The notes under the pieces are model-generated. The model searched no databases. It was not told the DNA's origin and saw nothing but the letters and a program-made list of their open reading frames with translations. Below, piece by piece: positions 1 through 8,527 of a stretch of DNA of 64,000 nt. Origin of the DNA: Macrothele yani (lineage: Eukaryota; Arthropoda; Arachnida; Araneae; Macrothelidae); the NCBI GenBank assembly GCA_039090855.1, contig CM077011.1, positions 24,891,001 through 24,955,000 on the forward strand, given 5' to 3'. The position numbers and the translations under genes are program-made. Numbering within the stretch: the stretch's first letter is position 1; each line of letters opens with the position of its first letter.

Positions 1-1296
1 TGTGCTACTTCTGCTGGGAGGACTGGAAGAACTCTGGTACTGGTACCTTCCATGATGTCTAGAGTACATGCATCGTCCCTTTCATATAACTTGGAGTAGA
101 AATCTTTCACTCTTGTCAAAATTTCGCCTCTATTTCTTGTTACAGAACCATCTTCTTTTCTCAGTGCCATAATCTGTTTTCTTCCCTTACTGAGATGTCC
201 CTTTGCTATCTTTAGGCTTTGGTTGTTTTCAATTGCTTTCCTCACTAGTTCACAGTTGAATTTTCTTACATCTTCACTGATATTTTTTCTTACTGTCTTG
301 CATAGCTCTATATATTCCACTTTGGAAGTCACATCTTCTTCAGTTGTCCTCATCTCTCTTCGTTTTTGCATCAACATTTTCGTTTTTCCTGATAATTTGT
401 TTACATGCAACTTGTTCTTAGACCCAGCTAATTTTGTTGCTGTTTCCATAAGAGCTTTGGTTACTTTTCTGTTAACTTCAGAGATGTCCACTTCTTCCGA
501 TGGTAGGCCTTCTAAAGCAGAGAACCTGTTCTTCAGTTCCAACTTGAAGGTATTATGGTGTTTTTAAGGTTGGTTATGTCAATAGATTTTGTTTGTCTTA
601 TGAGCTTGCCACGTTCAAGTTTGGTGTTGAGGTGCATCTTACATCTCACCAATCTATGGTCACTACCTGTGTTGAACTTGTTTAGCACACTGCAGTCTTC
701 TATGACGAATTTTTTGTTACACATAATAAAATCAATTTCACTTGTCGTCCCATTTGGATGTCTCCATGTCCATTTCCTGTGTGGCTTTTTCTTGAAGAAG
801 GAGTTCAAGATGAAAAACCCTTCTGCCTCTGCAAACTCAACGAGAGTATTTCCACGCTGGTTTCTGTTGCCGTGACCGATTGTTGCCGTGACCGATTTTT
901 GCATTGAAATCTCCCATAATTATTTTCAAGTGCTGCTTACCTTTATTATTTAGATGACAAATTTCCTCATAAAATTCTTCAATTTCTTCTTCAGGATGAC
1001 TTGTGGTGGGTGCATAGGTTTGAATAATCTGAGCCTGGTATCTTTTCGAGAGTTGGATAACAAGTCGTGCAGCTCTGTCAGAGGAACTTTCAACTTCTAC
1101 AACTTTATCCTTCAGTTTCTTGTTTATTATAAATCCAACACCACTAGTTCTGCCAGTATCTGTCCCACGATAGTAGAGGAGATGTCCACTTTTCAGTTCG
1201 ATGAGATCTTCTCCTTTTCTCCTTACCTCACTTAGCCCCACGATGTCCCACTTGATCCTTTGTAGTTCCTCTTCCAATTCAAGAAGCCTTGAATCA
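1..1296 (-). mobile_element. RTE-like non-LTR retrotransposon, 5' endonuclease part, cut by the window edge
   Basis: The minus strand encodes the AP-endonuclease domain and following linker of an RTE-like element. Homology begins near 1296, where it meets an AT-rich minisatellite; the usual N-terminal start of the endonuclease is absent, so the 5' end is truncated or replaced. Toward position 1 the linker is broken by several frame changes, and the element continues beyond the window, so no reverse transcriptase is visible here. RTE-like pieces on the same strand at 7.4 kb and 27-28 kb carry the RT half of what may be the same or a closely related family. A dead copy. Confidence 0.85.
533..1296 (-). 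pseudogene. Non-LTR endonuclease (APE-type) domain, frameshifted
   Basis: Two overlapping minus-strand frames together cover most of an exonuclease-endonuclease-phosphatase domain. Family motifs are visible: LSEVRR (metal-binding Glu), YAPT, MGDFNAKIG (catalytic Asp and Asn), SEIDFI and SDHRLVRCKM (Asp/His near the C-terminus). The frame changes right after GDFNAKIGHG. The cause is visible: a 16-bp tandem duplication (865-880 and 881-896) interrupts the reading frame. The domain would nick target DNA to prime reverse transcription. All key residues remain, so the copy was probably functional before the duplication. Confidence 0.85.
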
Positions 1297-1309
1297 GAAG
1301 ATAGGGAGC

Positions 1310-1462
1310 ATATATATAAAAATCTGGAAGATATATACATATATATGAATCTGAAGGATATATATGAATATATGAATGCGAATTTGAAGGATATATAGTA
1401 TGAAACTGGAGTATATATATGAATGCGAATCTGGTATATAGAATGAAACTGAAGTATATATA
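1310..1462. repeat. AT-rich minisatellite, left half
   Basis: Degenerate units built on 'tatatgaatctggaggata' recur every 25-35 bp. The same array resumes at 2884, so a Tc1-like element split it. Its left side abuts the truncated endonuclease. Confidence 0.8.
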
Positions 1463-2883
1463 CACTGACGGAAAAAAATCCCAACACCACGAAAAAATAG
1501 TTGTAGATGAATGAAATGGCGGCAATACATTTGTATAGGTAACATATTTAATCGATTAAGGTTTCAAGATCACATCTTATTGTAAGCGCGAGAAGAGCCA
1601 TTTTAAATGTGAAATGCTGGTACATTAATCACCGGTGTAACCGCCAGAATGTTGAATGCAAGCATGCAAACGTTCCTGCATTGTGTCGTACAGGTGCTGG
1701 ATGTCAGTTTGTGGGATGGAGTTCCATGCCTGTTGCACTTGGTCTGTCAATACAGGGACGGTTAATGCTGGTTGGGGGTGACGCTGGAGTTGTCGTCCAA
1801 TGATGTCCCATACGTGCTCGATTGGTGAAAGATCTGGTGATCTAGCAGGCCACGACAACATGTCGACACTCTGTAGAGCATGTTGGGTTGCAACAGCGGT
1901 ATGCGGGCGAGCGTTATCATGTTGGAAAACACCCCTGGAATGCTGTTCATGAATGGCAGCACAACAGGTTGAATCACCAGACCGACGTACAACTGTGCCG
2001 TCAGGGTGCGTGGGATAACCACGAGAGTGCTCCTGCTGTCATAGGAAATTGCTCCCCAGACCATAACTCCACTTGTAGGTCCAGTGTGTCTCGGCCGCAG
2101 ACAGGTTGGTTGCAGGCGCTCACCTGGCCTCCTTCTAACCAACACACGGCCATCACTGGCACCCAGGCAGAACCGGCTTTCATCAGAAAACACAACATAT
2201 CTCCACTCCGTCCTCCAATGAGCTCTAGCTTGACACCACTGACGTCGCAAACGGCAGTGGTTTGAAAAAGTGAAATGCACGCTACAGGGCGTCTGGCTCG
2301 GAGCTGTCCTTCAAGTAACCGATTTGTAACAGTTCGTTGTGTCACTGTGGTGGCCACTGCAGCTCGAATTGCTGCCGAAGACGCGGTACGATGCGCCATG
2401 GCCATACGCCGTACACGGCGGTCTTCCCTCTCAGTAGTGCCACGTGGCCGGCCGGAACCCGGTCTTCTTGAGGCAGTACCTTCCCTTGACCACCGCTGCC
2501 AACAATCATGCACAGTGGCTACATTCCTGCCAAGTCGTTCTGCAAATGGCCGAACGAAAATCCACTTTCTCGTAGCCCTATTACACGACCTCGTTCAAAC
2601 TCCGTGAGGTGTTGATAATGGCTTCTTCGTCTTCTTAAAGGCATTCTTGACTAACATCAACACCCTACGTCGAATCTCAACGATAACTGACGCTCACGAA
2701 CGTTACAGCGCGTATTTACAGCAAACCTGCTTTGCATGTTCCGAGGGGCGCTACTAGCGCCACACGTATGCGCCGAGCGTGAAATTTGCATAGATGTCAT
2801 CTTACAGATGTACTCTCACCGCTTACCAACTCGTTTATCTAACACAACCCCTCCTTTGTGTTGGGGTTTTTTTTCGTTCAGGG
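1463..2883 (-). mobile_element. Tc1-like DNA transposon (family A, copy 1) with TA target duplication
   Basis: A 1421-bp element with terminal inverted repeats. The left end begins cactgacggaaaaaaatccc; the right end reads as its reverse complement with some mismatches. TA dinucleotides flank both ends (1461-1462 and 2884-2885), as expected for Tc1/mariner. The minus-strand transposase is broken. The element sits inside an AT-rich minisatellite, so it is younger than that array. A near-identical relative lies at 14317-15741. Confidence 0.95.
1625..2644 (-). pseudogene. Tc1-like transposase (family A), at least three frameshifts
   Basis: The minus-strand coding region starts with MPLRRRRSHY at 2644 and ends near 1625. 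Compared with the second copy, a base is lost after the N-terminal helix-turn-helix (near 2545), another frame change lies near 2270 and another near 1915. Recognisable parts are the HTH region, a GSGRPR AT-hook-like segment, the first catalytic Asp in VVFSDESRF, and the C-terminal SPDLSPIEHVWD with the last acidic residue. It would have cut and pasted the element; this copy cannot encode an active enzyme. Confidence 0.92.
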
Positions 2884-3035
2884 TATATGAATCTGGAGGA
2901 TATATATGAATGCGAATCTGGAGGATATATAGAATAAAACTGGAGTATATATATATGAATATAGGATATATTCATATATAGCGAATCTGGAAGATTCCCT
3001 GTATATGAATATATCCTGTGTAGGTTATATTCAAA
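2884..3035. repeat. AT-rich minisatellite, right half
   Basis: Continuation of the array at 1310-1462 after the Tc1 insertion, with the same 'gaatctggaggatatata' core. It ends just before a tRNA-derived SINE. Confidence 0.8.
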
Positions 3036-3041
3036 TTAATC

Positions 3042-3290
3042 GGAAACTTGAAACTTGGTCGTTCTGAATGGTGTAGTGATTAGCATACTCAGACGCCAGC
3101 CGGGAGACGCGGGCTCGATTCCCGCTCCAGGACGACGAAATTTTCAAGTTTCCAGATATTATTTCATATTTACACCAAATAAAGGGTTTCACAACTTCAA
3201 AAATTGTATTGTCCATTTTACAATTTTCACATTACGTTTAATAAATATTGAAATAAAAATTAAGTTTATATGAGTATCAGCATGATACAT
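3042..3290 (+). mobile_element. tRNA-derived SINE (family S1)
   Basis: A tRNA-like head (A-box region near 3068-3080, B box gctcgattcccgc near 3113-3125, acceptor-like ends gttctgaatgg and ctccaggac) is flanked by a perfect 12-bp inverted pair: ggaaacttgaaa at 3042-3053 and its complement at 3142-3153. An AT-rich body follows. Related heads occur at 16033-16105 (plus), 15844-15893 (minus) and 30955-31000 (minus). Pol III transcription and mobilisation by a LINE are inferred from the class. Confidence 0.75.
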
Positions 3291-3299
3291 TTACCAAAT

Positions 3300-3560
3300 T
3301 AAGTGTTCACACTTTCTAGCTTGGTTCCATGAAAAAAAAAAAAAAAAAGAAAAGAAAGTGTCCCCTAGTGAAAAGTAATTAAGAAACATTGCGGTAAATC
3401 GTTCAGCGCTTTCTTTTATAGGCTGGAAGTGAGGATGGAAAACGACTTCGCTTCATTGAAAATGCAAAAATGTGCTTTCAAAGAAGTTGCGGGAGGTCAG
3501 TTGCGGACGAACTAAGAAAGAAGCGTTTACATACTATCATGCTTTGCCAAAAAGAGCTCT
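3300..3560. other. No recognisable gene; short poly-A
   Basis: Contains an A-run near 3332-3350 that may be the tail of the preceding SINE. I see no coding signal. Confidence 0.5.
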
Positions 3561-3563
3561 TTT

Positions 3564-3973
3564 TGCCGGGGGTGATTTGGAACTCACATCTTCCTACTCA
3601 GGAGCGGCTGTTCTACCGATCAAATTACGCCGGCAAGGCTTATCGCTGCATCGTGCAGTTTTGACTTGCTTTATCTCACTGATACGGGACATATATCCAC
3701 CTCCCCTTGAGAAAGGCGGGGACACGTAATCGTAAGTTTTGGGATTTTTAAAAAACTATGCTTGAGAGAACTCTGTGTAGAAGAAGGAACTCTTATTAGT
3801 TCCAGACGACGTGAGGGAGAATCATCAAGCATTTTTTTAAACCTTATTGCCAGGAGATTCACTTTAGATTCGGGTGCCAATGTGAAGAAAAGCCCTTTTT
3901 GGCGCTGGCGGTATTCGAACCCTACATCTTCCTACTCCGGAGCGGCTGTTCTACCGACTAAAATACGCCGGCA
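3564..3973 (-). mobile_element. tRNA-derived SINE family S2: two heads around a body with one satellite-like unit
   Basis: On the minus strand a tRNA-like head (3973-3900, B box ggttcgaatacc) is followed by a body containing one unit of the sequence that is amplified at 44.6-47 kb (cgtctggaactaataag, ccttcttctacacag), then the motif gcctttctcaagggga (3701-3716) and a second head (3635-3564). The second head has pairing acceptor-like ends TGCCGG/CCGGCA. The same order of modules occurs at 44440-47058. The two heads may be two adjacent insertions or a composite dimer. Confidence 0.7.
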
Positions 3974-3999
3974 AAGCTTAGCACAACAACTTACCATTT

Positions 4000-4980
4000 T
4001 GACTTGCGTCAGCTCAGTCGCGCGTACCAAAAACAGGGAGGAAATCTTAATTGCTTAAAGAACAACTTCAAATCTCCCTGATTCTCAGATAGCAAATTAA
4101 CCAGAAAATGCTTCAACTGCCACTATTACGCATTTAAGTCGTCACATTTCGAACTTAATATAAGAGCTCTTATTGTACCCATAACCAAACTGTGTAGATA
4201 GCTAAACAGTGTTGAAACATACAATTCGTTTACAGTAAACTGACAAGATAATGCCAGTAAAAAAGAGGAGGAACAGTTTTTTTAATTTGAGGGTAAAATT
4301 TTAATGAGAGCATACACCATTCGATTGTAAAATCCACATTTCTGCAGTGAACAGCCGGAAAAAAAGCGCAAGGCGTTTACGAAAGAATACCTTCGACTAT
4401 GGCCTTCGGGTATGAATCTTTAGGCTGGCACATTTTATTAAGAAAAGCAATTTCTTCATGTTTGCCGTCTAGGTAGACTCTGAATACAGTACAGCAGCTG
4501 ACTTCATGTCAACTGGCATTAAGTATTGCAGTTAAACCGCACATATTACTGCCACCTATGGACAAAAATAGGATTAATAATATAACCCACCTGATGATTT
4601 CCAGGTATACTCGTATAAAGGCTTCAACTTGACAGAGGGGTTTGTAAGGTATACGCCTTCTTTGTTTGCTTTCTCTTGTCTAAATTTTGGTTACCTTTTG
4701 TTAAATGTTTTCTACACTGAACGCCATATCGAAACTCCCAAAATGTTATAAATCCCACTGGCAGTCAGTCGAGTGCAGCAGACTTGGATACAAACAAGAC
4801 CGTGAAGCTGAACAAGGCTGCGGTTGGCCCTGTGATCAGAGCAGCAGGATTCAATCCATATGGTTGGAGGTCAGATCCCAACCCTTCGTAACCATCTTAC
4901 GCATAACCCACCAAATAACTGCCGTGTCTCGGAGAGCACGTTAGTCGGGGTCTTGTAGCATTGGACTCACTTTAGAAATA
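4000..4980. other. No recognisable gene
   Basis: AT-rich DNA. A stretch near 4810-4935 has a weak tRNA-SINE flavour (aggattcaatccatatggtt) but no complete head. I see no coding, RNA or repeat feature I can support. Confidence 0.5.
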
Positions 4981-4984
4981 AACT

Positions 4985-5740
4985 ATCTACTTCACTGAGG
5001 GCGTTCAATGTCTGGCACGTTGGATGTGGAAAACACTGAAGCAATTTCCCAAACACCTGCCCACTTCCTTATGATTCGCTTTCTCTGAGTTAATGGAAAC
5101 TGTTTGTAGTAATTATGGTTCAGTGTTGCTGCATCGGCAACCCACTCTGCCAAAGTTTCACCGCTCATATCGAAGGAAAAAGTTACCATTGACACGAAAT
5201 GGGATTTGCTATGCCGTGCCATCATCACTCTTGGTGACGTTGGTGGCATCCAATTCATAGACTATTAGTTTATCTGAGGTATTGGAATCTCCTTGTTTCA
5301 AAACATGTAATTACACTTTCCAAGGGTTTGGGTGTTACCTCTGTTTACCCCAAAATATCGGTAAAGTTTCCCTTGCGATTTTCACTTTCTGCAGGAGCGA
5401 GGAGCTTCTTAGCCATCTTACGCAAAACTGTGCAATGTTCAGATCTTCGTGCAATATTAGGCTGTCTCTTCATTGGTGTTTTGTATATTTGCTAACAAAT
5501 CTAATACAATTTGACGTCGATCTTTTCGAAGAATTGCATAGAATTTGTCCACATTGTTCTGTTTTCGAAGCGCATGGGTGTCCCGTACCTTAATTGTTAT
5601 CGTTGCCCTCCTGACTATCTACTTCGCTTCTGTGTGACTTTTATGACAGGCACCGCAGAACGAATCTTCTAATTCTAAAGGCTGTTTAAGACCTGGAATC
5701 AGACACTTCCTGCCTACAATTCTTTACATGTCTAAGTGAA
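4985..5740 (-). pseudogene. Degraded protein-coding remnant, unknown family
   Basis: The minus strand reads as coding DNA broken by stops and frameshifts. From 5740 downwards one sees HVKNCRQEVSDS, then ELEDSFCGACHKSHTEAK, then KQNNVDKFYAILRKDRRQIV followed by LDLLANIQNTNEE, and after breaks an open segment 5258-4992 (ETLAEWVADAATLNHNYYKQ and FPLTQRKRIIRKWAGVW). The amino-acid texture is far from random translation. It could be an old transposon protein or a processed or decayed host gene. I do not recognise the family. Confidence 0.45.
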
Positions 5741-7100
5741 CAAGTGTGAGCGCTGTTATCCATATACTTTAGCTATCGATGAGACTGTTGTTAGATATAT
5801 ATGGGGTTTTTTTTTATTGTTTATTGCTCTACTCAGGCAGACCTTTGTGAATTGTCTTCAGGTTCTTCTGATGATGTACAATGTTGGATCTTCAAATAAA
5901 CGCCACATTTCGAGCATTATCGGTAAATCTTTGTTTTCAATATCATTCTTTCTCCCTTAAAATTTATAAGTCGTTTCACTTCCGATTTGTAACGTGTTGA
6001 TATGAATTTCACATTTGCTTGGGATGCGAAAAACTATAAAGGGAGTAAGTAATTTTAAGGTAAACCAGCTGTCAAATTGCGTCCCAAAATGGCACCCAAA
6101 ATTTTCGTTCTTTCGTCTTCTTTTGAGTCGGCTTTGCTACGACAAACATTGATTTAATTTCCGAAACTTCTTTTCATATCAATAGGAATTTTGAAAGAGA
6201 GAAGCAGGTGGATCCTTTTAAAGCAAACCGGATTCAACAATGTTTTAACCTTGCATTGCAAAACGCCGTGGAGAAATTGGTTCATGGTTAAAGTAGCGTG
6301 AAGAAAACTACTGAATGTTGTCCTTGTAGTAACAGCTTGTGCATATTCATGATCACCCACATGGATAGCTTCTACCATGAAAGCCCGCCAATTGTGATCT
6401 TGGCTTGACTCGCGAACGCGTTCCGTCACCCTCTACTTCGCACCTTAATATAGTTCACTCTTGAGCTTCGGTTAAAGTGATTCTTCTTTTTCTCCTCCGT
6501 GCTCCTCTTTTTTTTTTTTTTTTATTATATCATTTTTTTTCATCATCTTCAAATTGATGGAGGAGAAATTTTCTTTTTATTGTAATAGACTTTGACACTC
6601 CCTTCAGTGACGTCATTTGAACGCTTGACGTCAACTAGATACGGCAATCCCACCCCCACTTTTTTCTCAAGCCAAATCGTAACTGATATTCATTTGTCAA
6701 GTTAGACACATGGCCATCACAAAGTGACAGGCTGTTTAAAGCAAAGACATTTCAGAGAGGTGGCAGGGTTTGAATTCCGTTCAAGATAATCTGCAATCGA
6801 ATGTATTTCAGTATTTCTTTCACATCGCCCTCTCAGGAGAAATCGAAGTGTGCTGTTATTTTCATATGTTGTATGTAGGAGAAGATGTTCTTTCTTCTTA
6901 AACTTAATCATAAAAATAACCTCGAGGAAAATGGTATTTTGGAACCGTTTTTCCAAGGAGGGGCGTAAACCTTTTCGTCTACTTGTTTTTGAAGTTCAAG
7001 GAACCTTTGATCTTTCATTAAAGAACAGCGGCTCTAGAGATGGCATAAATCCATATTTGAAGAATACCTGTTTTTCCGTGTTCTAGAATACAGGTCACCT
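5741..7100. other. No recognisable gene; poly-T tract
   Basis: Includes a T-run near 6510-6530. An unbroken 91-codon minus-strand stretch at 6429-6154 has no recognisable motif and no supporting splice or repeat context, so I do not call it. Confidence 0.5.
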
Positions 7101-7103
7101 CAT

Positions 7104-7312
7104 AGAGAGAGATATATATATATATATAGAGAGAGAGAGTGAGAGAGAGAGAGAGTGTGTGTGAGAGAGAGAGTGAGAGAAAGTGAGAGAGAGAGTGAGA
7201 GTGAGAGAGAGCGAGAGAGAGAGATTCTAAGTTATAAGTGAGAGAGAGAGAGAGATTCTAAGTTATAAGTGAGAGAGAGAGAGAGAGATTCTAAGTTATA
7301 AGTAAGAGAGAG
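7104..7312. repeat. (GA)n microsatellite with embedded 31-34 bp units
   Basis: Long GA-rich tract after a short (TA)n. From 7223 three units begin 'gattctaagttataagt' at 7223, 7254 and 7288 and are separated by GA runs. The last unit runs straight into the palindrome at 7313-7350. Confidence 0.9.
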
Positions 7313-7350
7313 ATTCTCATTGGCCGCCACCGGTGGCGGCCAATGAGAAT
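7313..7350. repeat. Perfect 38-bp GC-rich palindrome
   Basis: attctcattggccgccac at 7313-7330 is followed by its exact reverse complement, centred on caccggtg with no spacer. The flanks are also roughly mirrored: ttataagt-gagag on the left, ctcacttataa at 7361-7371 on the right. It sits at the edge of the GA tract. Confidence 0.95.
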
Positions 7351-7399
7351 TTTTCCGTGTCTCACTTATAAACGTGGAAAGAGCGCAGATCTTTGTTTG

Positions 7400-7880
7400 A
7401 TGTCCCTGGTCCACGTTAAATGTCTGTATTAATTTTCCTTATCCATGAGTTCCTCTTTTTATCTTTCTTGGTTACACCAATCATGCATCTTTCCGTGCCT
7501 CTGTCAGTTGTGTGTAGTATTCGTATGTGTTTTTTAATTAGGGTCCATGTATCTGCTCTATATGTAAGAACTGGTAAGAAACACTGATTAAACACTTTTC
7601 TTTTAAGACATAATGGCATATTGCTCTTAAAAATTGAAGTGTTCCTTCCAAAATTTCTCCAACCAAGTTTTTTACGCCAAGTATTTTTTTCATTAATGTG
7701 ACCCTCGCTTGATATCTGCTGCCCAAGGTAAAGTACCAATTGGTTATCTCCAGCTTTTCCCCATTAACTGATAAATCTTCATTCCATGTAGAAGCATTGT
7801 ACTTTAGTGTTTGATTCTGAAAATTCATTTTTAAACCCATATCTTTACAGTTCTCAGCAAATTCCTGGATCAAACTGTGC
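7400..7880 (-). pseudogene. RTE-like reverse transcriptase, C-terminal fragment
   Basis: Minus-strand frames contain YLGQQISSEG-like, FKSNMPLCLKRKVF and NSWIRK blocks that match the 27-28 kb RTE copy closely but with frameshifts (near 7740) and missing turns. Upstream (7873-7740) lies the segment matching GLKMNFQ and NEDLSVNGEKLEITN. Neither the RT catalytic FADD region nor the 3' tail is present, so this is an internal fragment of a dead copy. Confidence 0.9.
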
Positions 7881-7959
7881 AGCTCTTAAGTATTATTTCA
7901 AAGACCTCTGAAGGGTTCTTTAAAACATTTTTGTTTCTTTTCAAAAACAAAACGGAAAT

Positions 7960-8172
7960 AAAACCGGGTCTAGAACACTTTGACCTGACCTGTTTAAGCC
8001 GCTAGAAATTGTTGACCCAGTGACCCGTTTCCTTTTCTGGTCCAGAGAACGAAGAAAGTCAGTGCAATACGGCCAACCCACCATCCATGCGTCATCCGGG
8101 ACTAGGAACCGAACCCACTCGGACGAAAGATAAGAAGCCAACACTTGAACCACTGTGACACCGACACGGCCA
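7960..8172 (-). mobile_element. tRNA-derived SINE (family S3), diverged
   Basis: On the minus strand the head reads ggccgtgtcggtgtcacag, then tggttcaagtgttgg, tcgtccgagtgggttcggtt and cctagtcccgg. It parallels the S3 head at 60289 (gccgccccggtggcgcagtgg, attcgtccgtaaggggtcc). A ~120-bp body follows down to 7960. Confidence 0.55.
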
Positions 8173-8527
8173 ACGGAAATTTTATAATTGAAACTTAATA
8201 TCACCATCAAAATGTCGAAGCATTTGCTTCCGTAGCAGCTTAGCGTCCGTACTAATACCAGCATTCCCAAGACGGAAACTTGAATCTCAATTCCTATCCA
8301 CGATTACAAGGTATTTGAGCTTTCTGATGAGTTCTTATTCTTGGTAAATATGCCGCAGCCAATGTCCGTCCACAGAAAGATGTTTTTTGTTAATAATCCA
8401 GACAATGCTTTCGTCAACTATTTTCCGTAAATTTATTGCATGCTGATGTTTGGGACATAATTGTACTTCGTCTCAGGCAACTCTCAACCGGTTCCCTTTC
8501 ACGCTGTCTGTGTTAATTTCCGTTTAT
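8173..8527. other. Unique sequence before the 16-bp array
   Basis: No feature seen. The left border of the 16-bp array is gradual: degenerate units appear from about 8500. Confidence 0.4.

Noticed and set aside
1201..1545. Open frames rich in Y, I, S across 1201-1545
   Set aside because: They read through the AT-rich minisatellite next to the endonuclease remnant.
6154..6429. 91-codon minus-strand open stretch
   Set aside because: No motif, no splice context and no repeat match; not distinguishable from chance.
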